Shown: positions 10,228-23,141, counted from the stretch's first letter. The stretch is 64,000 nucleotides of DNA from Lichtheimia corymbifera B2541 (GCA_000697475.1 JNEU01001166.1:122089-186088), one strand, 5' to 3'. Numbers and translations: made by a program. Notes: generated from the letters alone by a model not told the origin.

Positions 10228-13200
10228 CTACTGAACTTGTTTGAAAGAGCAATACACGCAAGTGCGAGTGGGAGAGGATACAAACTTGTGTACGCAATAC
10301 CAGACGGCATAGATACCACCCGAATTGGTGCAATCGTCATGGACGCTGCATTCGCGCATCATGTATCTACTTTTGAGGTATTCTTCGACAGCAGGTCTCA
10401 ATTTCCCACCTTTGATCCCACGTGAATGACGACCCGCACCTGTGATGATGTATACGATATCCCGTTGATCTTGGAATTCGGCAAACCATCGTTGGATATA
10501 TTGAAGCGCTTCATCCACATGCTGGCCATGCAAATCGATATACTTTTTGCGCGGGTTGCCTTGGTTGCAGTCTTCAAATATCTTTTGACTTGCCTTGGCA
10601 TGCTCAGCCTTCATTTGTTTGGCATAGTAACGTGCATCCCTTTCATGTTCCTCAGCTTCAGTGAGCTCATTGCAACTGCGTGCCTGTTTGGCTTCCTGGG
10701 TCGCCCGAATCATTTTCTCAGCATTCTCAAATGCTTCTCGTCGCTACATGTTGAACAAAAGGAAAATGTCAGTAGAGAAGGTCATCTCATTCAACTATCC
10801 CATATCATACATGCTCACGATAAAGCGCTTCATTATTCTCAAAGCCAGAGGATACACGTGGTACGACATCTTGGGACGGTTTGCTTCTGAACTTGTTTGC
10901 GAGACGTTGACGCTGCAGCGATATGGTATTGTTCATCATGGCATAATAAGAGGGTAGCTTTGCAAACACGTCTCTTGGATCATGCTCATTCACAGTAATG
11001 CTGGGTTCAGGTGTGGTTGGTGGTGAATCATCATCAGCTTGCAAGCCAAGTATTTCATCCCTGTGCAAATAAGGACAAGCAGGATCCCAAGGACACTTTT
11101 TGTTATGTTGCCTACAAACAAAGCGTGCCCTTTAGTAGTCATATCCTCTCTCCACTACTGCAAGCACTACTTACCAATAGTAACAGACACCGACATCCGT
11201 CAAGTCTTCATGAGCGAAATTGCAAGGATCATTTCTGCAACCTTCATAATACCAAAAGAACCAGCATTTTCTTGTCTTTTTGTCCATGTCATCCCCATTG
11301 TTTCGCTAGATAGCATATGAATATGTGATGTTTCAAGCACAATCCATCCAATGGTGTATGTACATACGGCATTATTTGGGTGAAGCGGTACATAATCATC
11401 ATCCTCACGCGCTGGATGCAAGAGAGGGCATTCTTGTCCACTGTTACAATGGCCTTGGATCCTGTTACATATACATTTCCCTGTTATGAGATCTATATAT
11501 ACATATACAACGAGATCATGCTTACCAAAAGTAACACTTTCGCACCTTGGACAAGTCTTCATGTGCAAACCAGCAGTTCTCGCCATAAAAGCACTTAAAG
11601 TCTCCACCCCAGTAACGCTTGCACATCTTGGTATAGCGTAAAGATTCTTGACGAATTGCTTCTTCATCCACTGGGTCCCTCTTAAAAATGACTATTATTA
11701 ATATCCATTTCTTTTCTATCATCATTTTTTCACCATCACCTACTTTTTGGGGATCGTTTCCTCGTTCAGGAACCTTGGGTGGCTTCTTGGCAGCTTCCGA
11801 ATAGAGCGTTTCATCCACAAACGAAGGGAACGACACGCTCTCCACCATGGTTTGACTCCCACCAGGAAGGTAAGGAAAGATGGATTGATCGTGTAATGCT
11901 ACCGGGTCCAACTGAAATTGGATCATGTCATCATTGGTGATATCGTTGTCGTCGTTTGGGCCAATGTGTCGGAAACAGCAAGGATCTGAAATACACACGC
12001 CTGACATGCTGCCATCACCACCACCATCACAAGAATACGTAAGCAGGAGTTGTATAGGGTACGCCAACATCCTATGTATGTACATATCACTTACGCGTAA
12101 TGGCATAATGGGACCTTGGAAGTATCCTCATGGGCATAATCGCAACGATCTTCATCAAAGGGACATTCGTCTTGCAAGTAGGCCTCACATAGCTTTGTTT
12201 TTCTTCTGCAATCCTAAAAAAGCCTATCAAGGTGAATAGGTCTGATGATGTGGGTGTGTGTGTTCACGTACATCCTTTGGTAATCCATGGAGAAAGGTAC
12301 ATTCATCTTCCTTTTTGCATTTGCCTTCCCTAAATGGCACAATGGATAAATAATACCACACCATCGTCCGTGTACCTTTTACTTTGACTTACCTGTAAAG
12401 AGGACATACACAAACGAAACCCGTATCCTCATGAGCAAAATGACATTGCTCTTCGGTAGAAAACTTGCATGTGCCTTTCTTGAAATATTTGCATAGCTGG
12501 GTTTTGCGCTTGGACTCATCATAAATTGTCATTGATACTTGGGTCTATTGTACCAAAATCAATGTCAGAACAAGAGGGCCGTGCCGTTGTATGTACTACG
12601 ACTCACTGCATGAGATGAAGCAGGTGATGGTGGTGCTGCCCGCAAAGGCGGTGAATTTTGTGGTTGTGGTGGTGCTTCTCGCTTTACCGTAGCAGCATAC
12701 GATGTCGTTGCAGCAGATGGTTTGGGCGTGTCAGGACCATTTTCTGCCACTTCAGATGATAGAGAGGGAAACAATTCTTCTCCGTTGCCGAGTTCTTCCC
12801 CGGTAGACTTTTTGACAGCAGTAGCAGGATGCAGCAGATTGCACCATCCATCGTATTTTTTGCATGATCCTGCAATACCAGTCCTAGTAGACAATGAATG
12901 ATGATGCTGTGGATGTCCCTAGCAGTTCTCCTACATACCAATACGGACATACAGGTACTTTTGATGTGTTTTCATGGGCGTATTTGCATGTTGCTTCAGT
13001 GAAGGCGCATTTGCTGTTCATGAAATCGTAGCATAGCCTTGTCTTTGTCAAGTCATTCTTGGGCGTTTTCTTTAAGGAGGATATATATCAGTACTTTTGA
13101 AATATCTTCCACCCGTTCATCCACGCTATCTTCACCTGCTGTTGTTGGTGCTTATGAAGATAAAGACATTTATCGCCCTTTTCACATGCATCCGGGGAAC

Positions 13201-14602
13201 GTCGCCTATATATATATATATATACACAAATGAATATTTCGTTACAACAAGCAGATACTTTTTAACTTACCAAACTTCACATGTATCAAGCTTGCTTAGA
13301 TCATCGTGTGCATAATGGCATTGAGTCTCGTTGAATCGGCATTTTCCGTTATGAAAGTGATAATAGATGCATTTGGCAGACTTTAGCTTTCCCTTTGCCC
13401 CTGTTGCTGCTGGTGTTGTTGTTGTTGTAGCTTCTGCTGCCTGAGAATGGAGAATCAGTAATCAATCATTCTATGAAAGCATGTTGTTTATCACCTTGGT
13501 GGTGGAGGATGGTGGTGGCGGCTCACGCTTTTTGATTGGTTTGACGGGTTTATCACGTTGTTGACCGACCACATTGGCCCAGCTACTTGTGTTCTTTGTT
13601 GGAGCTGACGACTGTTGCGGAGGAAGGGGTGAGGTGCTCATTGTGCTTTTAGGAGACGAAGGTGGTGTTGTATCGGGCAACGATTGCTTATCATCCGTGG
13701 TGGGTGTCGTTTCCTCAGTGGTGGCAGTGGCTGTTGAGAATACAGGGCTGCCTTCTTCTTTTGCTGGTTCCTGATCATCTTCCACATTGGACAAGGCATC
13801 ATTGCTATCCGAGTTTGGAAAATCCCTTTTTGGAACAATTTTAGCATGAGCCATTACACACACACATACTCACACACATAATAGCTTACGTTGAGAGTTG
13901 TTCATCGCTATCATCATCATGATCCATCAAGAGTGCAAAGGGGCTCGAGTCATGGACAACGCGATTCAATTCGATGAGCGTGCATAATGCCTGCTTCTTG
14001 GCATCGTCGATTCTTTCATTTGAGAGAGGTCCCTTGACCAATGCAAAGCTGTAGTACTGAGTAAGGATCTCGCCTTGAGCCGTGTGCACCACTTTTGGCA
14101 CCCAGGTGGATGGATCTTGACCATCGAGCATGACTTGACGACCTTCAAGGGCGTCTTTGACACATTGCACTTTATCAGCCCAGCTCTGCATTACATCATC
14201 GTCGTTGACTGGATTATTGTTGCTCATGCTGCTTCGCTTAAGTGCTGTTGGCAGAATATCCTCATGGATCGTTGTGGTCTCGTAACTTCCTGCAAAAAGA
14301 CAAAGCCCGAAATAGGTGACGAGGGCGTCATGCTGCGCCTGCTCCATATCCTCGATGGTGTCGGTTGAAAGCTCCACGTTGCGAAAGACAGGTGCTACTG
14401 GAAGCGATGCATCACTCATGAATGCGAAAGGGTTGGTGGTGTCACTGTGTCGGATGGATCGCTGGATGACACGCTTGGAACGAATGACGGTGACCATGAG
14501 CTGATAAAGACGTTTGGCAAGTGTGTTGAAAGATGGGTTGGGTGCATAGATGCCCAAAGGAGAGCATTTGAGAATAGGTGGTGATGATGATGGATCGCAC
14601 AT
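10228..14602 (-). CDS. Twelve-CCCH-zinc-finger protein with DUF1771 and Smr domain
   Basis: Fifteen exons: 13890-14602, 13495-13825, 13271-13440, 13136-13205, 12939-13069, 12607-12883, 12393-12544, 12272-12329, 12095-12213, 11744-12008, 11526-11680, 11368-11461, 11175-11305, 10811-11111, 10228-10743. The product is 1160 aa and all phases close. After an unrecognised N-terminal 340 residues come twelve C-x4/14-C-x4/7-C-x3-H fingers in six tandem pairs. These lie at about residues 371-418, 437-490, 577-625, 642-690, 782-825 and 858-905. A DUF1771 helix region (about 990-1055) and an Smr domain with 'YIDLHGQHVDEAL' and 'TGAGRHSRG' end the protein. CCCH fingers usually bind single-stranded RNA; Smr domains of this type are linked to RNA cleavage or ribosome-associated mRNA decay. 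The paralog just upstream has only two fingers. Start chosen at 14602 because upstream sequence is a pyrimidine-rich leader; an in-frame ATG at 14677 exists. Confidence 0.85.
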
Positions 14603-14909
14603 TGGAAAAGGTGGGGAGTGAAAGAAAGAGAGAAAGAAAGAAAGGGAAAGTAAAGATTTGATTGAGTGCGAATGCATAAACTCTATAACTTCCTGAATCA
14701 GTACTCACCGTAGAAGATGAAACGGATAAGAGAGGTCAACAACCCGCAAAAGGGAACCTGGGTGGGATCATGTGCCTGTGTAACCTTGGGCGTTGCAGAT
14801 TGGGTGTACAACATTATAGATCTTGAAGGAACTGTCGTATGCTTTCCAGGTACATGCCATTGCTCATCCACCATTCAGTCCATGGCATCTTTTTTCAACT
14901 TTTTTTTTA
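14603..14909. other. Short spacer between the tandem CCCH/Smr genes
   Basis: It contains a CTTTCTTT-rich tract (minus sense) directly before the twelve-finger start codon, and the 3' end region of the upstream paralog. Confidence 0.5.
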
Positions 14910-17136
14910 TTATCGAATAGAAGTCATATCTACAGCAAAAATACCACCCTTATCATCATTTACAAGACTCGTCTCTGCAAAGCGATAGTTTTCTTGCCGT
15001 AAATAGTCCTCCACAGTAGGTTTAAGTTTGCTCTTCTTGTTGCTGTATCCCGCTGATCCCGAATGATGCCCAGTGCCCGTGATGATATACACTATTCCCT
15101 CGTAGCCTTTGAGATTCTCAAGCCGTTCATGGACCATGTCAAGTGCCTCGTCAATATGTAAACCATGCAAATCCACAAACGCTTCATGCTGATTCCTCTT
15201 TTCAAAGATACGTCTGCTCGCCTCTGTGTGCATTTCTTGCATCAACCTGTTATAATACTTGGCCTGATTCGAGTAAGCCTTGGCTTTGGCACCATCCCCT
15301 TCCAGATAAAAGGCCGTGGCTCGACTGAAAAATCGATTGCGCAACATGCCATATTGAATCGCTTGATCACGCTATCCAAAGTATAATAAGAGATCAATTT
15401 ATCACTTTTCTCTAACCATCTCTGTTTCCTTTCCTTACCTGCTTCATATATTCCTCGTGCAAAGAACTACCAGTCACTAGCCATGGTATATTCACTGGTT
15501 GCTTCAACCGTTGCATGATCCGTGCATCGTGCACATTGCTGCTCATGGTCTTTTTTGTCTTTGCTGCTTGTTTGACATTGGCCTTTCGTTTGGCGGCTTC
15601 AGCAAAATTGATGGATGCAGGTCGCGGTGATGATGATGATGGTGCCTTTTTGACAGGTTTCTTGATCTTAGTTGCTGTACCCAGTGTAGGAAAGTCTTCA
15701 TGTACCAAAGTAGGCGTGGTCGAGGACGATGGTTGTTGTTGTTGTTGTTGTTGTATGGTGGGTCCTTTGGGTTTATTGCTGCTGCTTTGTAGACCAGGAT
15801 ATTCACTCTCATCAAATCGTATTGGTTTGGTGTTTTGTTGTTGCTGTGGATTGCTTTTGATTTTGCTAGCCACCTCTTGTACATCAATATGATGGGAGAA
15901 TTCGCAATAGTCGCCTTTCAAACACGAGCCTTGTAACCTAAGTCCTTATATATGAATATGTTTTGCTTCCTTGAAAACGAATCCAAACATACCAGAACTT
16001 GCATACTTTGACTTGAAGATCATGTGCAAACCAACAATCCTTGCGATAGCATTCACCTGCCAAGAAATGTCGACACACTTGTCTCTTTTTGCTGGCTGCT
16101 GGTGCTGGTGCTGTTGTTGATGTGGAGATTTCAGCTGCTGCTGATGATGATGGCTGCTTTGATTCATTTTGCTGCTGTTGCTTTCGATTGAACAACGCTT
16201 CAGTGGTTTTATCGAGATCATAGCCGTGTTCTTCGAGCGTAGCTGTCAAATCTGCCTCATTCAAGTCGGTGAAAATGGATTCAAGCATCTGCAATGCCGA
16301 CATGTCTTCTCCCACGTTTTCAGCTTGTTGCTCCTCCATGGATGGATTGGTGACTGAGAGGGATAACTTGTTCATATCTTGGATAGTGTCAGAATCGAGT
16401 AATGAGCCTTGGTAGTACTGCAATGTCGGATCGAATTCTTTTTCATCCTCATGGGAATAAGGTTCAAATCGATCCCACCACATAGGATCATGTACATGAT
16501 GATTGTTGTTACTCCCCCATATGCTCTTGACAGCAGCATTGTCAGTAGGTACTGCCATCGTATTGGATTGAACAGGTGACCATGTCGTGGTGCTTAGAGA
16601 GGACGACCATGGCATTGTAGGTTGATGATGAATAGGCGTAGCAGTAGTGGTCGTTGTCATGGTAGTAGTAGTCGTTGTAGTAATGGGCGGTGATGTGATC
16701 GTGCGGTTATAATAGCTTTTGTCTGCATCAAAGTCGTCCAGCAACTGTGCACTTAGCAAATGATCGCTCAATTCCACCACATCATCCTCATGGGTTGTTG
16801 TTGACTGCTGTAGATCCAAGGTCGTATCTGGATTGAAAGGATCAAACTTTGTCGCTGGTGGTTTCGGTATGAAAACAGGGGCACCGATATCCAATGTTGT
16901 TGGATGACGCTCTGGTAATGGAGATGTAGGGGGTTTGGACTCCAACGATAAGTTAGGGGACGTAGAAGGCGACCGACCAAAGAGCTATATATCACACTTA
17001 GCCAATACTCCATATGTTGGTTGTCATTGTATATACCACTTGCCTGGAATTCTCGATAGTCAGTCTGGGAAGGATCGCTACTCTTCAAATGAGTGGTGTT
17101 GGTGGTCGTGGTGGAGGAGGAACTACTACCAACCAT
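14910..17136 (-). CDS. CUE-CCCH-Smr protein, paralog of the twelve-finger gene
   Basis: Four exons: 17044-17136, 15993-16984, 15439-15937, 14910-15371, giving 681 aa. The order is: Ser/Thr-rich N-terminus, a CUE-like ubiquitin-binding helix bundle ('ALQMLESIFTDLNEADL', about residues 258-300), two CCCH fingers ('CRHFLAGECYRKDCWFAH' and 'CKFWLQGSCLKGDYCEFSH', about 338-376), a low-complexity linker, DUF1771 and a C-terminal Smr domain with 'FVDLHGLHIDEAL' and 'TGTGHHSG'. This is the standard fungal CCCH/Smr architecture. CUE plus Smr in one protein suggests a link between ubiquitinated ribosomes and mRNA cleavage, as proposed for Cue2/N4BP2-type proteins. That is inference. Intron 1 is GC-AG. 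Confidence 0.88.
16985..17043 (-). other. GC-AG intron (59 nt) in the CUE-CCCH-Smr gene
   Basis: The CAG|GCAAGT donor joins 'REFQ' in phase 0 to 'LFGRSPSTSP'. No GT donor in the first exon gives the frame of the long second exon. Confidence 0.65.
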
Positions 17137-18541
17137 GTGGAAAAATAAAAAGATCGTTAACGCAATGATAAGCTGCTTTGAAAATCTCGAAGTTTACTTG
17201 TTGTTTGGTGAGAATGTCAAGTTCCACTTGACGTCGAATCCAGCTGGATTGGCCATGGACGGGAATGGGAAGCAAAGAGATGCACTATCGCGCTTTGGCT
17301 CACTATGCAAGAGAAAAAACACCAAATCAAATGCTTCGCATTCAACGTGAGCCACTTTATTCGACTCCGCACGCCTCCCAACCAAGGGGACATAGGATGT
17401 TACTTTCCATAGCAACGTATTTGCATTATGTTGGTTACTACTCTTATCCTACCGCTTGATGAAATGACTTGAGCATTTCGCCTTCTGCGAACAATGATGA
17501 CAATGACGATGAGTGATCCCATGGTGATGTCACATGACGACGTACATGGATGTGATACAACATCACCTTAACGTATATAAGCAACGATTAGGTGAAGACA
17601 CGATACTATGGAATACATATCCAATTAAAGTGAATACCAATGTTTTCGTGTTGTCATGGGCTGTCACATCAGCAAGTAAAACCATCATTGATGATCATGG
17701 TTCAGCCCCGACTAGTATAAGGTTCCAGACAAAGAAATGGATGATTTAGAGGTTAGTTTGAAAAATTGTTTTCTATACAAGAGACATGCCAAGTTTCTGT
17801 GTCATTATTCTCAGTGATTGTTTCGGAAACGGATACGTTTTCCGTTCTTCTTTGCAATCGGGTGAACGCTCTCAATCAACTCTAAGGATTATTACTGTAC
17901 GTCGTGGTGATGATAAAACATCAGGGTTTGTTGTGTTGCTTCTAAGCAAGCAGCAGAGTGATCAATGCTAATGGGTGGCATGAACCCATATTTTTGTGTA
18001 TGAGCTGATATCGATGTATCGAAAAAATTACCCTACTTTGGTCTCGACCAGCAGGTGGGGGGGGAAGGGACGATCAAACAGCGATCGAACAAAACCAGCG
18101 GAGCAGAGTGGGCCACCACGAAAAAAGTGAAATCAGATGCCGATCCCCCACTTCTAATATTAGGTAGAAAAGGAAAAAAGAAGCCATGGTAAATTCCACC
18201 ACTGTAACCAAAGAGATGATAGTACAATAGAATCATCATCCAGTGATAATAAAGATTAAGTGGATTCGATACCATGCATTTATGTCATCGTGGTGTGACA
18301 ATGTCATTGTTCCTTACAACAAGTTGGTCTGGAAGACAAGAAGAATACACTAACAATGGATCCAGGGACCCGACGCTATTATCGGGTTTCAGTCATCATC
18401 GTCGCATCGATATCGAAAGGCTATAAAAGAAACGGGTATGAGGTTTGGTTTGATTCTACATCATCACCTTTTTTTTACCTTTTTCCCTCGACGACGTGCT
18501 GGCCACATACATACATCCATCCATCATATACCACTATTATC
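17137..18541. other. Intergenic region, no gene seen
   Basis: Divergent upstream region of the CUE-CCCH-Smr gene and the secreted barrel protein gene. No exon with splice support was found. Confidence 0.45.
18422..18429 (+). promoter_or_regulatory. TATA-like box before the secreted barrel protein gene
   Basis: TATAAAAG lies 112 bp upstream of the ATG at 18542, a normal distance for a TATA box plus leader. Sequence match only. Confidence 0.5.
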
Positions 18542-19092
18542 ATGTTCCGTTTCGTTACTATTCTCGCCCTTGTCATCGTCGCCAGTCTTTTGACAGCCGC
18601 TGCACCAGCAGGCAAAATATCCAATACTCCAGCAGCCCACAATACCAAACGCTCGTCCTATAGCGGAAAAGGCACATTCTTTACTCCCTCGATCAATGGC
18701 GGATCTACTGGCTCATGTGGCGAATATGAGGCTGATGATGAATATGTTGTTGCCTTGGTACGTTAACGCTGCAAAAAACGCATCTATCGATATGTACTCA
18801 TACGACGCTGCTTTCCCACAGAATGCAAAGCAATATGGCTCCTTGACATCCAAAAGCGGCTGGTGCTTTAAAAAGATCCGTATCCATCATGACGGCAAAC
18901 AAGTTGAAGCCACCATCAAAGGTAAAATCAAAACGAAAAAAAAAAGACCGGGATTGGTTATTAACATAAGATGCGTGTTTAGACGCTTGCCCTGAATGTC
19001 AGTATGGTGATCTCGATTTAGGTCCAAAGGTCTTCAAAGAGTTAGACACTCTCGTCAAAGGCATCATTGATATCACCTGGGAAGAAATCTAA
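18542..19092 (+). CDS. Small secreted double-psi beta-barrel (RlpA/barwin-like) protein
   Basis: Three exons: 18542-18757, 18822-18921, 18983-19092, giving 141 aa. Residues 1-20 form a clear signal peptide ('MFRFVTILALVIVASLLTAA'). The mature part begins the barrel with 'YSGKGTFFTPS' and has 'GSCGEYEADDEYVVAL', 'WCFKKIRIHHDGK' and 'DACPECQYGDLDLGPKVFKEL'. This is the fungal DPBB pattern shared with expansin and barwin domains, including the conserved C-terminal Cys pair and the 'DLD' catalytic-like Asp. Such proteins sit in the cell wall or medium; an enzymatic role is not proven in fungi. Confidence 0.85.
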
Positions 19093-20090
19093 GACTTTTG
19101 GGTCGTATGTATATATGCTGTGGCCGGTACACAGTATGATCCCTCCTCTATTTTTTTATCCCGCCCCCCACAACTCTTTGAAGCTTTTCAATAAACATCG
19201 CATGCCTTACGCATATTTTGAAGTGACTTGTTGATTCATTCGCATTCCTTATTGGCAAAATAGAAAACCAAAATCCAGAGCATTCTGAGACATTTGACAC
19301 ACAGCTTAGAACCTAGGGCCAAAAATAAAGGTTCTGGATTCCAAACATAGCTCCTGGAAAAGTTTGGTCCTTTATGTTTACAATTATTGTGTGGTCATTA
19401 AGCAGAAATGGTTTCCCCAGCCATGCCTGGAACGAAAATCAGCTGTAACCCTCTTCACAGTTCTTTACCAAAGGGTCATGGGAAATATGATGTAGTAGGA
19501 CCTTGGGGGTGTAATACATATATCCGCAGTGGTTTTGATGGAGCAATAGCTTCCACAGCCGAAGCTGATATGGACAAGGGGATGATCGTCATCCACGACA
19601 AGCATAGCAGAGGGAAACTTGTGGTGTCTTCAAAGCATGCAAGTGGTGTCTGTGCACCATGGCGAGAGCTTGGAATTCCCATGGCTTGAAATCATTGTGT
19701 CACCTTCCAGTGTATGAATCGAGCATGCACGTGTAACCAAGTGCGGTCTGCATAATGAAAACGCACCATCGACCAAATACCGCATCTCAGACCTGCTTAA
19801 GGTTGCATGTCATCCATCATAACATAATAAGCATTCGATGTGTGAAAAATACGTAATAGCGCTGTCGCTTTAATATGCATTTCAAAGATGCTTAGCTTAT
19901 CAGGGTAAATTAGATAAAAAGGGAAGCGATACGTGGCTATAGCGTGTGTATTATAGAGCTACTACTAATTCTTGAACACGATCCCATCCCAGAATTGACA
20001 CATGTCCAGAGCGTTTCTCTTACCCTTAAGTCCTCCTCCTCACCATCCCTTCCATCGTGTTAACATACTGTGGCAATCAATGAAACTTTG
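19093..20090. other. Intergenic region, no gene seen
   Basis: Convergent 3' ends of the secreted barrel gene and the first ERT1-like gene. Both strands at 19408-19689 are open for about 65-90 codons without recognisable content; I could not assign this. Confidence 0.4.
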
Positions 20091-22157
20091 TTAGCTTAAT
20101 ATTGGAAGAAACTAGAATAGAAAAGAAGTTTGTTTAGCATGAAGCATCCACGATCCAAGCAATAGATTACTTACATTGCCTACAATGACACTTGGTAGAT
20201 CAAAGATATCTCGTTTGATAGTGAAACAAAATGTACAAGGAACAGGTTTTTGATGTGGCGTTTTCAAGATACAGGAATACATGCATGACTTGTCAGTATT
20301 ATCAAAGGCATGTGTTGAGAACTTTTCCCAGTATTCGACTGCTGACCGATTATCCATCAACTAAATAAACACGGGCGGTGTCAGACGATCCCTTCTTCTC
20401 CTCTTGCTTCCTTCTTTCCTTACCTCGTAAATGTATGTCTTTTTGTTCAATAGCGTGTCTCTTGGCCATTGTGTTAACAAAAGAAACTCCTTTCCCACGA
20501 GACAAACTTCGCCTGTACGTCGCCATACCACGGTGGGTGTTCCGGAAAAACTAATGAGCTTTTCATATTCCTGATACCTCTCGCATGTCAGCTGGCTCCT
20601 TTCTACACGTGGACATACACATATATATACATTACCAAAAGTGTGCGTTGGATGCATTTCTCCATAAACACCAAGTCTTCCTCTGTCAGGTTCATGATAA
20701 GTGCCAAGAACGAAGGTCGAAACAAGGCCAGCGCCCGGCTGATCCGCATTAAATCCTCACGGTTCATCCTTTTTTGGTACGTATCAGTGATCTTCATCAT
20801 CAACAAAGTAGACGAGCACTCACCTTTCCTTGACATATTCAATCAAATAATGGAATCCTTCGGCATAGTTAAAGGGCCGTTTGACATGAAAGTATACGGA
20901 TTCGGGTGTATTCTGTTTCCGCCGACTTGTGGTGCTATTGCTTGTGAGTGAATTGCTGCGTTTACCAGTGGATGAGACGGATGAAGGTGAAGAAGGTGCG
21001 ACAGCGGCAAGGGAGGGTGATGACTTTGGCATGGGCGGAGTGGCTGCAATTGTAGCTGCATATTGTTGTTGTGGTGATGCATTTTCATCCTTGTCGTTCG
21101 CTAATGGATTGGCCCCTGGTGCAAATGCTACCGTGGTTGGCATGGGAAATACGGATAAACCTTGAGGTGTGGTGGTGGCGGTATTATTATTGTTGTTGGT
21201 CGTCATTGCTGGTGCGGAAATATAGGATGCCATGTTGGGTTGTGCATTTGAGAATTGTAAAAAGGTGGCTGAAAGATCACCTGTGCTGGTAGTGGAGGGT
21301 GTGGATTGTTGTGTTGTTGTAGTGGTGGTGGTTGTAGGAGGAGTGGTGGTGACGGACAAGATATTGTTACCATTATCGAGGTTCATGGAAGGTGCGTTGG
21401 TATCATTTGCTTGGTTACTGGTCGTCAGTTGTTCAAGTGGGTTTTGTAACATGTTGCCGATGAATCCATATTCTAAACCTGCAGATTCGGATCCAAAGCC
21501 TAGTTCCTGAAGATCAGCCAAAGATAAGTTGAGGAATTGACTGGTGTCGACAAAGTTTGTTCCTATCATAAAGATGTTAGCAATGTGATGATCCTGAACT
21601 AAAGCTGTATTACCCAAAGAAGATTGTGATTGTTCAGCCATTGGATCCACAGGAAAGGAATTTGGAAACACTGTAAAAGAGCGAAAGAAAAAGGAGACAA
21701 TTAGTACATGGCTCTCTCATTCATGTAAGAGAGAGAGAGAGTGTGTGTGTGTACTTGCATGTCTCTGTTGGCGTAGTTCCCGAGTTGGTGGTTTCAGATG
21801 CTTGATCCTGCAGATACTTGGCTTTTTTACGAATGGCGTCGGTACATGTGGCTGCAAGTCCTCGTTTGATACACCTTTGGCATGGTCGAGCTATACATAT
21901 CAAGTTGTGAGTGCTCATTTGGTACATGGGGAATCGTTCATTCACAAGGATCGATGGGCTTACAATCGTCACAGGTCAAGTGTGCCTGGCAAGCAATTAC
22001 GAATGGTGAGTTTACAAGCAAGAGAGAAGCATGGTATTCAATTTACTTTTTGGCAATGAAAACAGGCGCGGGAAGCCTTTTTCCGTTTACTGCTTTCAGT
22101 ATCTGAAGCGTCGAAGCGATCGAATTTGACAAAGTTGTTAAATTGGATATCTTGCAT
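20091..22157 (-). CDS. ERT1/AcuK-like Zn2Cys6 regulator with PAS-like domain, copy 1
   Basis: Eight exons: 22047-22157, 21964-21985, 21759-21890, 20824-21670, 20636-20768, 20424-20570, 20175-20360, 20091-20111, giving 532 aa. The zinc cluster uses Cys32, 35, 42, 48, 51 and 60, with basic residues just before it. A long Thr/Asn/Ser-rich linker follows. The C-terminal PAS-like module ('[17 protein letters not shown]', '[15 protein letters not shown]', '[21 protein letters not shown]', '[20 protein letters not shown]') is the signature of ERT1/AcuK/AcuM regulators. In ascomycetes these activate gluconeogenic genes and respiration-linked carbon switching. A 22-nt exon encodes part of the zinc cluster, and one intron is GC-AG. 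A second, shorter copy lies about 10 kb downstream. Confidence 0.88.
21671..21758 (-). other. GC-AG intron (88 nt) in ERT1-like copy 1
   Basis: The donor is T|GCAAGT, with a TACTAAT branch-like site and the acceptor TTTTACAG. The overlapping GT donor gives the wrong phase for the 847-nt exon that follows. Confidence 0.7.
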
Positions 22158-23141
22158 TGAATAATGATATGATCGAGAGCGAGAAAAAGGAGGAGGTCAA
22201 TGGTTCTTAATGAAGATGAAATAAAGAAGCAAGTATCACAGCAGGTGCATTAAAAAGCAAGTGTGGGGTCGGCAAGGGATGGAATTGGGAAGAGAGAGAG
22301 AAAGAGGAAGCCGCCTTTTCCAGCCAGCACTGTGAGAAATTTGACGACTGGTGTCCACATGACAACACGCCTTTTGTTTCGTTTTAGGAATCTCCGTGCC
22401 TTTTCTCCACACACACACATTTATATACTCTCACATACTCACACTCACACTCACACTCATACCAATAAACATGTATGTACTATGCATGCATCATCATCAT
22501 TATTCGTTTTCATTATCTAGATGGATACAATTCATATGAATAAGCATATATAACACAGTCACCAGTAGCAACAATGGCAGACAATAATGAAGTCCATCTG
22601 GTTTTGGTTTCTTCCACTCCTCCCCCACACACACACTCTAAATTGTACCAATCCCTGCTCGACTACCCCTTTTCCCAATTCACACTAAAGCAGTGTGAGG
22701 ATCATTCATCCCCTTTCTCTCTTATTACAATGATCATGCTACGAGAGTCTAAAATTATATTCATTGTACTGGTTGTGAAGGGCACCTAAGAAAAGGGGGA
22801 GAAATGAGGACCCGGTGATGCATGATGATGGGATGGAACGGGCACTGATAAGATTTTTGTACAAGTGACAGGTAATCCCTTACCTTATCTTTGGTTACAC
22901 GTATCAATCCTCATCGTGGGTCATTAACATTATTGAGTGGATGTGCGCACACACACTCTCTTGGATCCAACCATGAAAGGGGGGGTCGAATTGAAGGTAC
23001 TGTGGCAGTGTTCTCACACACTTTTTGGGATGTTTCATCCTGTGCACGTGACATGGGCATCTTTCCCGTCAAATGACTAAATGTGCCTTGGGAACCCGAT
23101 GATGATTGACTTGGCGGCGGTGTAGATGGATGCCTCTACCA
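22158..23141. other. Divergent promoter region, ERT1-like gene and carrier gene
   Basis: It contains CACACTCACAC repeats near 22410-22460 and CT-rich tracts. Two short open frames here have no recognisable content. No RNA gene was seen. Confidence 0.45.

Noticed and set aside
19408..19689. Possible transposase or gene fragment between the barrel gene and ERT1-like copy 1
   Set aside because: Open on both strands for 65-90 codons but with no recognisable motif, splice partner or repeat copy in the window.
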